Origin: Hyphomicrobiaceae bacterium
GTDB lineage: Bacteria; Pseudomonadota; Alphaproteobacteria; Rhizobiales; Devosiaceae
Reading direction: 5' to 3'
Length of the DNA stretch: 64,000 nt
NCBI GenBank assembly: GCA_020638065.1
Contig: JACKJG010000004.1
Coordinates: 1-64,000, forward strand
The notes beneath the pieces were generated by a model. That model searched no databases. It was not told the origin of the DNA and saw only the letters and a list, made by a program, of their open reading frames with translations. How positions within the stretch are numbered: position 1 is the first letter of the stretch; every line of letters begins with the position of its first letter. This document shows, piece after piece, positions 44,888 to 54,333 of this stretch. A program made the position numbers and the translations under genes.

Positions 44888-45744
44888 GTAACATCTACAA
44901 ATCCGAGGCTGGCAAAACCCGGATCGAAACAGCCTATCGGTCCTGGCTTGATCGTTGGCCGGTCCCTGCCGAATTCGTCACTGTGCCCACGTCCCAGGGC
45001 GACACTTTTGTTGTCGTGTCCGGTTCCGAGCAGGCGCCACCCCTCGTTCTGCTGCACGGCTCGATCGGCAACGCCGCGACGTGGCTGGGCGATATCGCAA
45101 CTTATGCGGCGCATTTTCGCTGCTACGCCGTCGACATTATCGGCGAGCCGGGCCTTTCGGCGCCGAGCCGGCCCGATCTGAGGTCCGACGCCTACGCAAT
45201 CTGGCTCGATGACGTGCTGTCCGGGCTCAAGCTCGAAAAGACCTCCATCCTGGCCCTGTCCCTTGGCGGGCTTTTCGCTTTTGACTTCGCTGCGCGACGG
45301 CCCGGGCGTGTCACGGCTCTTGCCGGCATCTCGCCCGCAGGTATCTGCCATAGCCGCAATTTCATTTTGAAATATCTGCCCTTCTTCTTTCTCGGCGACT
45401 GGGGAAAGAAAAAGGTCACTGAAGCCATTATGGGCCCGATGCCGGAAAACCTTCCGGCCGAAGTGCACGAATTCCTTGCGTTTCAGGACCTGCTGCGCGC
45501 CGAATTCAATCCACGTACCGAAGCGCTGCCGGTCCTCAGCGACGCCCAAATCTCCAAGCTGGATTTCCCGATTCTGGTCGTGACCGCCGGTAAGGACGTT
45601 CTGCTCAAAACTGAGGAAACACGGGATCGCCTGAGGGCACTGGCGCCCAACGCTCAGGTCGATTTCCGGCCCAATGCCCGCCACTTCATACCTGCCACCA
45701 GCGACGTCATCCTGCCGTTTCTGAAGCACGCAAACGGCCTTTGA
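44884..45744 (+). CDS. alpha/beta hydrolase
   Basis: 286 residues. Oxyanion-hole segment LVLLHGSIGNAATW (HGS), nucleophile elbow ILALSLGGLFAFDFAARRP (S-L-S-L-G-G, Ser), acid near LVVTAGKDVLL and final His in ARHFIP. The catalytic triad seems complete. No signal peptide, so cytoplasmic. Coupled to the HTH gene by a 4-bp overlap, which suggests that the regulator controls its own hydrolase. Substrate unknown (ester, lactone or similar). Confidence 0.9.
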   Translation: MSNIYKSEAGKTRIETAYRSWLDRWPVPAEFVTVPTSQGDTFVVVSGSEQAPPLVLLHGSIGNAATWLGDIATYAAHFRCYAVDIIGEPGLSAPSRPDLRSDAYAIWLDDVLSGLKLEKTSILALSLGGLFAFDFAARRPGRVTALAGISPAGICHSRNFILKYLPFFFLGDWGKKKVTEAIMGPMPENLPAEVHEFLAFQDLLRAEFNPRTEALPVLSDAQISKLDFPILVVTAGKDVLLKTEETRDRLRALAPNAQVDFRPNARHFIPATSDVILPFLKHANGL

Positions 45745-45898
45745 GACGTGAATTGGTCCGGGCCGGGTCTGCCGCGTCAAATTGGGGGTTCCACTACAAG
45801 GCGCTCCTGCCTATAAGGCCCACCTAGCCAAAACGGATTCCCGCATCCCGCCGCTTGCCCGCAACGGCTGGATTCGCGCACGCGAAAAGACGAACTCC

Positions 45899-48800
45899 AT
45901 GCCCAAACGCACCGACATCCAATCAATCATGATCATCGGCGCCGGGCCCATCATTATCGGTCAGGCCTGCGAGTTCGACTATTCCGGCACTCAGGCCGTC
46001 AAAGCGCTGAAGCAAGAAGGCTATCGGATCGTCCTGGTCAATTCCAATCCGGCCACGATCATGACGGACCCGGATCTGGCCGATGCGACCTATATGGAAC
46101 CGATCACGCCGGACGTTGTCGCCAAGATCATCGAAAAGGAACGGCCCGACGCGTTGCTGCCGACCATGGGCGGCCAGACCGCGCTCAACTGCGCGCTGAC
46201 GCTGAGAAAGATGGGCGTGCTCGACAAGTATGGTGTCGAAATGATCGGCGCGACCGCCGACGCCATCGACAAGGCGGAAGATCGCGACCTGTTCCGCGAG
46301 GCGATGAAGAAAATCGGGCTTGAAACTGCCCGGGCCGCCTTCGTCAACACATCCGAACTCAAACAGCGCTTCGAAGACGATCACAAGGCCGGCCTCGACG
46401 ATCTCAAGAGCGCCGGCGCCTCCAAAGAGGCTATCGCCGAATTCGAGGCCGAATGGTCCAAGGGCGAGCGCATGCGCCGCGAGGAGCATCGCCTGACCGC
46501 GCAACTGCAGGCGCTGCAGGCCTCGCAGGTCACCGGCCTGCCAGCCATTGTGCGTCCGTCCTTCACGCTGGGCGGCACCGGCGGCGGCATCGCTTACACG
46601 CTTGAAGAGCTCTATGACATCGTCCTGTCCGGCGTCGACGCATCTCCGACCAACGAAGTCCTGGTCGAGGAATCCATCCTCGGCTGGAAGGAATTCGAGA
46701 TGGAGGTCGTTCGCGACAAGAACGACAATTGCATCATCATTTGCGCCATCGAGAACGTGGACCCGATGGGTGTGCATACTGGCGATTCCATCACCGTCGC
46801 TCCGGCCCTGACGCTGACCGACAAGGAATACCAGATCATGCGCGACGCCTCGATCGCGGTGTTACGCGAGATCGGGGTCGAAACCGGCGGTTCGAACGTT
46901 CAATTCGCCATCAACCCCTCCGACGGGCGCATGATCGTCATCGAGATGAACCCGCGCGTTTCGCGGTCTTCAGCGCTTGCCTCCAAGGCGACTGGTTTCC
47001 CTATCGCCAAGGTGGCGGCGCGGCTGGCGGTTGGCTACACGCTGGATGAGCTTGAAAACGACATTACCGGCGGTGCAACCCCAGCCAGTTTCGAGCCGAC
47101 CATCGACTACGTTGTCACCAAGATCCCGCGCTTCGCCTTTGAAAAATTCCCCGGCGCCGAGCCCCTGCTCAACACGTCGATGAAATCCGTCGGCGAGGCC
47201 ATGGCCATCGGTCGCACGTTCGCCGAGAGTTTTCAGAAGGCCCTGCGGTCGCTCGAAACCGGCTTGACCGGCCTCAACGAAACGCTCATTCCCGGTCTCG
47301 GTGAAGGCGACGACAAGAACGCCATCCGCGCCGCCCTCGGCACCCCGACGCCCGAGCGCATTTTGCATGTCGCCCAGGCCATGCGGCTCGGCTTCACCGA
47401 CAAACAGGTCTTTGAGGCGTGCAAGATCGACCCATGGTTCCTGGCGCAAATCCGCACCATCGTCGAAACCGAACAGAAGGTGCGCGAAATCGGATTGCCG
47501 GACGATGCCGACAATCTCAGAATGCTCAAAGCGATGGGCTTTTCCGACGCGCGGCTGGCCGAACTCTCGGGCCTGACCCGCGGCAGAATTCGCAGCAAGC
47601 GCCACGAACTCGCCGTCCGGCCCGTTTACAAGCGCATCGATACCTGCGCCGCAGAATTCGCCGCGCCGACCGCCTACATGTATTCGACCTACGAAACGCC
47701 GTTTACCGGCGCATCAGCTGACGAAGCGCGGCCTTCGGACAAGAAGAAAATCGTCATTCTCGGTGGCGGCCCGAACCGTATCGGCCAGGGCATCGAGTTC
47801 GATTATTGCTGCTGCCACGCCGCGTTCTCGCTGTCCGACGCCGGCTACGAAACCATCATGGTCAACTGCAACCCGGAGACGGTTTCCACCGATTATGACA
47901 CGTCCGACCGTCTCTATTTCGAACCCCTGACCGAAGAAGACGTCATCGAAATCCTCGAAACCGAGAAAGCCAATGGCACCCTGCATGGCGTCATTGTCCA
48001 GTTCGGCGGGCAGACCCCGCTCAATCTCGCCGAAGCAGTGCAGAAGGCCGGCGTTCCGATTCTCGGCACCCAGCCCGACGCCATCGATCTGGCTGAGGAC
48101 CGCGACCGCTTCATGAAGCTCCTGCACAAGCTGGAGTTGACCCAGCCGCAAAACGGCATCGCCTACTCGCTCGAACAGGCGCGCATGGTGGCCGACAAGA
48201 TCGGGTTCCCGCTGGTCATCCGCCCCTCCTACGTGCTCGGCGGCCGCGCCATGGCCATCGTCACCAATGCGGAACAGTTCGAAAGCTATGTCCAATCGAC
48301 CTTGACCGAACTGGTGCCACACGAAATCCGGGCGAAATACCCCAACGACAAGACCGGCCAGATCAACTCTGTGCTTGCCGACAATCCGCTCCTCTTCGAC
48401 GCCTACCTTCAGGGCGCGACCGAAATCGATGTGGATTGCCTGAGCGACGGCACGAATGTCTTTGTCGCCGGTATCATGGAGCATATCGAGGAAGCGGGTA
48501 TTCACTCTGGCGACAGCGCCTGCACCCTGCCCCCGGTGAATCTCGGCCCCGGCATTCTCACAGAACTCAAGCGCCAGGCACGCGATCTGGCCATTGCCCT
48601 GAATGTCGGCGGCCTGATGAACGTGCAGTTCGCGGTCAAGGACGGCACGATCTATATCATCGAGGTCAATCCGCGCGCCTCGCGCACGGTGCCCTTCGTC
48701 GCCAAGGTGATCGGCAAACCCATCGCCAAGATCGCCTCGCGCATCATGGCGGGTGAAAGCCTCGAGAGTTTCGCCCTCAGTGAACCTCATCTCAAGCACA

Positions 48801-49360
48801 TCGCGGTCAAGGAAGCGGTGTTTCCCTTTGCGCGTTTCCCAGGCGTCGACACCGTGCTCGGCCCCGAAATGCGCTCGACCGGCGAAGTCATCGGCCTCGA
48901 TACCGGCTTCGCCATGGCTTTCGCCAAGTCCCAATTGGGTTCCGGCACACAATTGCCACACGACGGCACCGTATTCGTCTCCGTGCGCGATGAAGACAAG
49001 GAAACCATCACCCCCGCGATGAAGAAGTTGTCCGATATGGGCTTCAAGATCATTGCGACTGGTGGTACGCAGCGCCATCTCGAAGAGCATGGCGTCACGG
49101 CCCGCAAGGTCAACAAGGTGCTCGAAGGCCGTCCGAACATCGTCGACGAGATGAAGAACGGCGACGTGCACCTGGTGATCAACACCACCGCCGGCTCGAA
49201 ATCGGTGTCCGACAGCCGCTCAATCCGCCGCACGGCCCTGATGGACAAGATCCCCTATTACACAACGATTGCCGGTGCGATTGCCGCCGTCGACGCCATT
49301 GCGGCCTATCGCCAGGGCGATCTGCAAGTCCGTTCGGTGCAGGATTATTTCGCGGCGTGA
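45899..49360 (+). CDS. carB: carbamoyl-phosphate synthase large subunit
   Basis: About 1153 residues from MPKRTDIQSIM. Makes carbamoyl phosphate from bicarbonate, ATP and ammonia delivered by CarA. Two ATP-grasp halves are visible: N-terminal MIIGAGPIIIGQACEFDYSGTQA and GGTGGGIAYTLEE, and C-terminal ILGGGPNRIGQGIEFDYCCCHAA and VLGGRAMAIV. The C-terminal regulatory (MGS-like) domain ends VQDYFAA. A stretch of some 60 residues (HKAGLDDLKSAGASKEAI...) interrupts the first ATP-grasp domain relative to the E. coli enzyme, seen in many relatives. Confidence 0.97.
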   Translation: MPKRTDIQSIMIIGAGPIIIGQACEFDYSGTQAVKALKQEGYRIVLVNSNPATIMTDPDLADATYMEPITPDVVAKIIEKERPDALLPTMGGQTALNCALTLRKMGVLDKYGVEMIGATADAIDKAEDRDLFREAMKKIGLETARAAFVNTSELKQRFEDDHKAGLDDLKSAGASKEAIAEFEAEWSKGERMRREEHRLTAQLQALQASQVTGLPAIVRPSFTLGGTGGGIAYTLEELYDIVLSGVDASPTNEVLVEESILGWKEFEMEVVRDKNDNCIIICAIENVDPMGVHTGDSITVAPALTLTDKEYQIMRDASIAVLREIGVETGGSNVQFAINPSDGRMIVIEMNPRVSRSSALASKATGFPIAKVAARLAVGYTLDELENDITGGATPASFEPTIDYVVTKIPRFAFEKFPGAEPLLNTSMKSVGEAMAIGRTFAESFQKALRSLETGLTGLNETLIPGLGEGDDKNAIRAALGTPTPERILHVAQAMRLGFTDKQVFEACKIDPWFLAQIRTIVETEQKVREIGLPDDADNLRMLKAMGFSDARLAELSGLTRGRIRSKRHELAVRPVYKRIDTCAAEFAAPTAYMYSTYETPFTGASADEARPSDKKKIVILGGGPNRIGQGIEFDYCCCHAAFSLSDAGYETIMVNCNPETVSTDYDTSDRLYFEPLTEEDVIEILETEKANGTLHGVIVQFGGQTPLNLAEAVQKAGVPILGTQPDAIDLAEDRDRFMKLLHKLELTQPQNGIAYSLEQARMVADKIGFPLVIRPSYVLGGRAMAIVTNAEQFESYVQSTLTELVPHEIRAKYPNDKTGQINSVLADNPLLFDAYLQGATEIDVDCLSDGTNVFVAGIMEHIEEAGIHSGDSACTLPPVNLGPGILTELKRQARDLAIALNVGGLMNVQFAVKDGTIYIIEVNPRASRTVPFVAKVIGKPIAKIASRIMAGESLESFALSEPHLKHIAVKEAVFPFARFPGVDTVLGPEMRSTGEVIGLDTGFAMAFAKSQLGSGTQLPHDGTVFVSVRDEDKETITPAMKKLSDMGFKIIATGGTQRHLEEHGVTARKVNKVLEGRPNIVDEMKNGDVHLVINTTAGSKSVSDSRSIRRTALMDKIPYYTTIAGAIAAVDAIAAYRQGDLQVRSVQDYFAA

Positions 49361-50250
49361 TCTGCGGGACGGCCGGCTCGGTTGGAGGCCGCGGTTAACG
49401 ACGCAGCGGCGTCTTCGGCGGAAAGTCGTGCCCCGATCAACCGGTAGATCCAGTAGCTTTCTTCAGTCTCAATCAGTTCCATGATCCTGGCCGGTGAACA
49501 GCCCGTGATCTTTCTAACCTGCCGCCCCATATGGGCCTGATCTGCGTAGCCGAATTCCTGCGCAAGTCCGGCCAGATCGCCGATGCCCTCTTCGTAGGAC
49601 CGGACAAACAGCTGCTCCATCCGCGCCTGCTGATCGAGGTCGCGCTGATTGAAGCCCGTCCACCGCTTCACCCGTCGCTGCAACTGCCTGAGGCTTCTGC
49701 CAGCACCGAGGGTAGATGCGCGCACCGCAAGGGCAACCGCCCAATCCTTGAACCACACAGGAGCCATGCCCTGGCGCGGACGCGCCTGACGCCACAAAGG
49801 CTCAAGCCCGTCCTGCAGTAGCAAAAAGCCCTCATCCACGTCGCTTTGTTGCGCCGCTCTGCGCACGATTGCAGCCAGTTCGCCGCTCACGGCGTCCTCG
49901 ACGGCGACGGTCCTTTCGCTGACGAACTCGATAGACGAACCAGTCAGCGCCTGCCACGCATCTGGATAGAAGACTACTGTGACCCCATAGGCATCTGCCG
50001 GGCTCCACATCGTCGTAGGATTCTGTCTGTGTCCACTCACCGAGATGTCTGGCTGTCTTTCAAGGTGAACCCGCCCACTGTCGATCTCGGCTGTCCTGAT
50101 TTCAAAAACCGCCCCTTCCTTGATCCAGGACAGGCCGCAATAAGGAGATCTGGGAAAATGGCTGACCCGCTGCGCATCATTCATCGCGACCCCGCGCGTA
50201 TCGCGCACGATGGCCATGGCGATACATCCCGCCAGCGCCGGTCGCGGCAT
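49345..50250 (-). CDS. AraC-family transcriptional regulator
   Basis: About 301 residues from MPRPALAGCIAMAIV (a TTG two codons earlier is an alternative). The C-terminal AraC double helix-turn-helix is present: LGAGRSLRQLQRRVKRWTGFNQRDLDQQARMEQLF, then DLAGLAQEFGYADQAHMGRQVRKITGCSPARIMELI. The N-terminal half has the look of a cupin-like sensor domain (SSIEFVSERTVAVEDAV). Its stop overlaps the carB stop region tail to tail, and it is divergent from nuoB. Confidence 0.87.
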   Translation of the reverse strand: MPRPALAGCIAMAIVRDTRGVAMNDAQRVSHFPRSPYCGLSWIKEGAVFEIRTAEIDSGRVHLERQPDISVSGHRQNPTTMWSPADAYGVTVVFYPDAWQALTGSSIEFVSERTVAVEDAVSGELAAIVRRAAQQSDVDEGFLLLQDGLEPLWRQARPRQGMAPVWFKDWAVALAVRASTLGAGRSLRQLQRRVKRWTGFNQRDLDQQARMEQLFVRSYEEGIGDLAGLAQEFGYADQAHMGRQVRKITGCSPARIMELIETEESYWIYRLIGARLSAEDAAASLTAASNRAGRPADHAAK

Positions 50251-50418
50251 CAGCAAGTGCGCGCGCTCTCCGCTTGATATCCTGCAACCATCGCCCTGGA
50301 AGTCCCGGACTGAAATCTGTCTGTTCAAACTTCGGATGCCCCGTTGAGGTGACGTTTTCGTTCTATATCGCTGGAAGATCGAGTGCGACAACTCTCGCCG
50401 CAAATCAAGGAGCCGGGC

Positions 50419-50952
50419 ATGCACTCTCCTGACACCGATCAACGCGACTTTTCCGACACGAGCGCTGCCTATTCTGTCTTTTCCAACGAGCTGGCCGACA
50501 AGGGCTTTCTGGTCACCTCCAGCGAGGTCCTGATCAATTGGGCGCGGACGGGTTCATTGCATATCCTGACATTCGGTTTGGCCTGCTGCGCCGTGGAAAT
50601 GATGCAGTTCGGTGCGCCGCGCTATGATTTCGACCGTTATGGCACGCCGTTTCGCGGCTCGCCGCGCCAGTCGGACGTTATGATCATCGCCGGCACATTG
50701 ACCAACAAGATGGCCCCTGCCCTGCGCAAGGTCTATGATCAGATGCCTGAGCCGCGTTATGTGATTTCGATGGGATCGTGCGCCAATGGTGGCGGCTATT
50801 ATCACTATTCATATTCGGTGGTGCGCGGCTGCGACCGCGTCGTACCGGTCGACATTTACGTTCCCGGCTGCCCGCCTACCGCCGAGGCGCTGCTCTACGC
50901 GATTCTGCTGCTGCAAAAGAAAATCCGCCGCACCGGCAGTATCGAACGCTAG
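50419..50952 (+). CDS. nuoB: NADH-quinone oxidoreductase subunit B, stand-alone copy
   Basis: 177 residues from the ATG with AAGGAG 6 nt upstream. The ligands of the N2 [4Fe-4S] cluster are all present: LTFGLACCAVEM (Cys 56 and 57), ISMGSCANGGGYYHYS (Cys 121) and IYVPGCPPTAEAL (Cys 151). No other complex I gene lies nearby, whereas NuoB is normally encoded inside the nuo operon, so this is either an extra copy or a separate hydrogenase-type subunit. Divergent from the AraC gene. Confidence 0.93.
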   Translation: MHSPDTDQRDFSDTSAAYSVFSNELADKGFLVTSSEVLINWARTGSLHILTFGLACCAVEMMQFGAPRYDFDRYGTPFRGSPRQSDVMIIAGTLTNKMAPALRKVYDQMPEPRYVISMGSCANGGGYYHYSYSVVRGCDRVVPVDIYVPGCPPTAEALLYAILLLQKKIRRTGSIER

Positions 50953-50975
50953 CAGCCCAGAATGCTGATTCAGGT

Positions 50976-52007
50976 TTAGGCGTCCGGCCAATTCGTCAGC
51001 AGCGCATCGACTACCTCAAGCGCCTTCTCAACGTCTTCAGGCCCGACATCGAGATGCGTTACCCAACGCTGATGTCCGTAGCGGGAATGCACGCCGATGC
51101 CGTTTTCGCGCAGATGGTCCTCGAAACTCTGAGGATCGCCTTCAACAACCGTCACGAACACCATATTGGTCTGCACCGGCTCGACTTTGAGCTGCGGATA
51201 GCGCGCCAGCCCCTCACCCAGCATTTTGGCATGCTCGTGGTCCTCGGCAAGCCGGTCGATGTTGTTCTCGAGTGCATAAAGCCCCGCCGCTGCCAGAATT
51301 CCCACCTGCCGCATCCCGCCACCCAGCATCTTGCGGATACGCCGCGCCTTGTCGACGAGATCCTCGTGCCCGACCAGAACCGAACCGGCCGGAGCCCCGA
51401 GACCCTTGGATAAGCAGACCGAAATCGTGTCGAAATTCCGCGCGATTTCGCGCGCGTCCTGGCCTCCCGCGATTGCCGCATTGAAGAGTCGCGCACCGTC
51501 GAGATGGGTGCCGAGCCCGAAACGCCGGGCAAGCGCCACCGCCTCACCAACATAGCCAGATGGCAGAACCTTGCCGCCGATCGTGTTTTCCAGCGCCAGC
51601 AATCTTGTGCGGGCGAAATGAATATCGTCAGGCTTAATCGCGCCCGCAATGGCGCTGAGCGAAATCGTCCCGTCAACTTCGTTCGGCAGGGGTTGCGGCT
51701 GGATGGACCCCAGAACGGCTGCCCCGCCCGCTTCGTTGACGTAGCAATGCGCCTCCATGCCCGCGATATATTCGTCGCCGCGCCCGCAATGGCTCATCAG
51801 CGCAGCGAGGTTCGACTGGGTTCCCGAAGGCAGGAACAAAGCAGCCTCATGCCCGAGCATGTCGGCAAGCGTCGCTTCGAGCCGGTTGACTGTCGGATCG
51901 TCGCCATAAACATCGTCGCCGACCTCGGCATCCGCCATTGCGCGGCGCATGCCATCATTCGGTTTTGTTACTGTGTCAGAGCGGAAATCGTGCGCGATCC
52001 AGGTCAT
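50976..52007 (-). CDS. ltaE: low-specificity L-threonine aldolase
   Basis: 343 residues, PLP enzyme splitting threonine/allo-threonine into glycine and acetaldehyde. Signatures: FRSDTVTKPNDGMRRAMADAEVGDDVYGDDPTV at the N-terminus, FLPSGTQSNLAAL, THLDGARLFNAAI (PLP-binding Asp), and ISVCLSKGLGAPAGSVLVG with the PLP lysine. Length is normal. Convergent with nuoB. Confidence 0.95.
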   Translation of the reverse strand: MTWIAHDFRSDTVTKPNDGMRRAMADAEVGDDVYGDDPTVNRLEATLADMLGHEAALFLPSGTQSNLAALMSHCGRGDEYIAGMEAHCYVNEAGGAAVLGSIQPQPLPNEVDGTISLSAIAGAIKPDDIHFARTRLLALENTIGGKVLPSGYVGEAVALARRFGLGTHLDGARLFNAAIAGGQDAREIARNFDTISVCLSKGLGAPAGSVLVGHEDLVDKARRIRKMLGGGMRQVGILAAAGLYALENNIDRLAEDHEHAKMLGEGLARYPQLKVEPVQTNMVFVTVVEGDPQSFEDHLRENGIGVHSRYGHQRWVTHLDVGPEDVEKALEVVDALLTNWPDA

Positions 52008-52272
52008 CTCAAACCCTTTCGTGATCCGCGCCCAGTCTGGACCACGAAAGCCGCGACTTCAATGCGGCTAAGAGGTCCGAAGCACGCTGCCGACGCAACA
52101 AGATTACTGCTTGGGCCGGCGTTCAACGGCAAATCCTGACACCACGCCAATTTGCGGGTCGTGTTTGCCGCCAAATTGCCCGGAGAAAAGACCAGCCCCA
52201 CGTCCGTGCAGCGGGCCTTTGCACGAGGAAAACCGCCGCGCGGCAGATGTCACGCGGCGGGAATTCGGAGCA

Positions 52273-53655
52273 CTAGATGATGATGTCGCCATTGCCGATG
52301 TCGGCGAGATCCACACCCCGCACGATCACATACGTGCCTTTGTAGTCGAAACCGGCCTTGTTGTTGTGATCGCTACCAATTTCGAAGAATTTGCCGAGAG
52401 CCTGGCTTTTGTCGGCAAAGCCGAACTTCTTCAGATCGATCTTGTCGGTACCGTCCTCGAAATCCATGATTTCGTTTTCGCCCTGATTGCGGCCAAAATG
52501 GAAATAATCCCTTTGCGTGCCGCCGGTCAGTTCATCATTTCCGCGCCCGGCGTAAAGGTGGTCCCTGCCATTGCCGCCGTCCAGATTGTCATCCCCGTCC
52601 CGGCCCTTCAGCGTATCGTTGTCGTCATTTCCAGCCAGCACATCATCGCCTGCATTGGAGCCGATCAATATGTCGTTGCCGGCTTTTCCCGACACGGTTC
52701 CATCGACTGACCCCGTTTTCCGGCCATTGTAGGTGTCCGCCCCACCACCCAGAACGACATCCCCAATGATTTCGCCGTTGTTGCTGACATTGTCATCCAG
52801 ATCATGACCGGCAACGGCCACAACACCGGCACCCGCAATTACGCCCCGGTTGATGACATCGATGTTCGCGGTGTTCACGCTCGCCAAAATGGCTTCGCCG
52901 GCGGTGCCGGTAATGTTGCCGGAATTGATGATTTTGACATCGCTCGAATAGTTGACGCCAATTCCCTTCGCGCCCGAAATGTCGCCACTATTTCTGACCA
53001 GTCCGTCCGTAACATAGTCGAGCGAAATGCCATTCCCGTCGGTTCCAGAAATAGCGCTGGTATTGTTGATTTGCAGGCCGTCGACCACATACGTGCTGAT
53101 GCCATACCGCCCGTGAAGATAGCCATGGTTCTGCACGGAAATGTCGGCGCTATATGCAAAGAACAAGCCGGAACCGTTGACCGAGCCGATGTCCCCCGTA
53201 TTGGACACCCAGAAGTTGGTACCACCGGTAACATAGGTAGCGGAGCCGTCCAGACCACTGATGGTTCCACTGTTCAGGATGCCTCCGTCATTACTGTTGA
53301 CGACATAAACTGCCTGACCGCCGCTCAACTGCCCGGCGTTCGTGATCAATGAGTCATCATGCTTCAAACGGATGGCATGGCCGCTGCTTGACGTCGTGTC
53401 GCCCCGAACGATTCCGTTTGCACCAACCAGAATGCGAAACCCGCCGCCCGCAACATCGCTGGATTCAAAATTGATTGCATTGCCGGATTGGGACACCAGT
53501 GTGCCGTCGACGGTCAGATCGATTTCGTTTTCCGACGCTGAACTGAGATTGATGGCATCACCCGCCGTTACAACAACGCCAACACCGCTCGGCACATAAA
53601 GATCGTCATCGGTGCTCAGTGATACCGTGACTGAACTATTGCTTTGAATTGCCAT
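52273..53655 (-). CDS. RTX calcium-binding protein 1 (beta-helix type)
   Basis: 460 residues from MAIQSNSSVTV. About residues 40-310 are repeating Asn/Gly-rich units (for example TDGNGISLDYVTDGLVRNSGDISG) of the right-handed beta-helix kind seen in adhesins. RTX nonapeptides follow at about 318-385 (AGNDILIGSNAGDDVLAGN, GGNGRDHLYAGRGNDELTGG). The last ~75 residues (FEDGTDKIDLKKFGFADK to GVDLADIGNGDIII) match the tails of RTX proteins 2 and 3 and are the probable type I secretion signal. No N-terminal signal peptide. Confidence 0.87.
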   Translation of the reverse strand: MAIQSNSSVTVSLSTDDDLYVPSGVGVVVTAGDAINLSSASENEIDLTVDGTLVSQSGNAINFESSDVAGGGFRILVGANGIVRGDTTSSSGHAIRLKHDDSLITNAGQLSGGQAVYVVNSNDGGILNSGTISGLDGSATYVTGGTNFWVSNTGDIGSVNGSGLFFAYSADISVQNHGYLHGRYGISTYVVDGLQINNTSAISGTDGNGISLDYVTDGLVRNSGDISGAKGIGVNYSSDVKIINSGNITGTAGEAILASVNTANIDVINRGVIAGAGVVAVAGHDLDDNVSNNGEIIGDVVLGGGADTYNGRKTGSVDGTVSGKAGNDILIGSNAGDDVLAGNDDNDTLKGRDGDDNLDGGNGRDHLYAGRGNDELTGGTQRDYFHFGRNQGENEIMDFEDGTDKIDLKKFGFADKSQALGKFFEIGSDHNNKAGFDYKGTYVIVRGVDLADIGNGDIII

Positions 53656-54090
53656 GATCTGCGTCCCTCTGATTGATTTTCCCAGGTGTTTTGCCACCCA
53701 GCCAGTCACTGTCTTTTCTTCAAGACATGCAGGCTAAGGCTAGTTTGACGACAGGATCAAGACTCCGTTTACTAATGCATGAGGCATCTTCATCCCGCTT
53801 CATTTGCATATCGGGACGAAATATTTCCATAAAACAAGCACTTGCCGGACACACAAGGTGGGAACGAAGTGAGTTTCGATTTCGGCATCTTTCATTCCGC
53901 ACCGCCTGCATGCACTTGCCAATTGTCATTTGCTGCCGCGTGCAGTAAATTCCGCGCACTAGATGACTAAAGCGACTGATTTCGTCGCGATCCTTTCGCG
54001 CCTAACGACTTCACTACCTGGACGTCGATCTACCCCGGAGAATGCCAAATAGTTTGGCGTCACGGGTTTGCTGCGAAAGGCAATTACAAA
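53656..54090. other. 435-bp intergenic region upstream of RTX 1 and cspA
   Basis: Divergent control region for RTX protein 1 (left) and the cold-shock gene (right). Poor in open frames. A TTGACG at 53745 is the best -35 candidate on the plus strand but its -10 is weak. Cold-shock mRNAs usually have long leaders, so part of it may be cspA 5' UTR. Confidence 0.5.
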
Positions 54091-54303
54091 ATGGCAACCG
54101 GCACCGTTAAATGGTTCAACGGCCAAAAAGGCTTCGGCTTCATTCAACCCGATGAAGGCGGCGCAGACGTTTTCGTGCACATTTCTGCAATTCAGCGTTC
54201 CGGCCTGACCGGTCTCGATGAAGGTCAGAAGGTCAGCTACGAACTCGTAAAGGACAAGCGCTCCGGCAAGTTTGCCGCCGACAACCTCACCATCGAGGAA
54301 TAG
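54091..54303 (+). CDS. cspA: cold-shock protein, CspA family
   Basis: 70-residue single cold-shock domain binding single-stranded RNA/DNA. RNP-1 KGFGFIQP and RNP-2 VFVHISAI are complete, with the opening ATGTVKWFNGQ and closing KFAADNLTIEE. The ATG has AAGG 10 nt upstream. Chaperone of mRNA structure at low temperature or other stress; members of this family vary in whether they are cold-induced. Confidence 0.95.
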   Translation: MATGTVKWFNGQKGFGFIQPDEGGADVFVHISAIQRSGLTGLDEGQKVSYELVKDKRSGKFAADNLTIEE

Positions 54304-54333
54304 TCCCGAATATTGCGTGGCGGGCTCTGCCCG

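Noticed and set aside
47714..49171. 485-codon open frame on the minus strand
   Set aside because: Antisense to carB; composition and lack of a ribosome site indicate a shadow frame.
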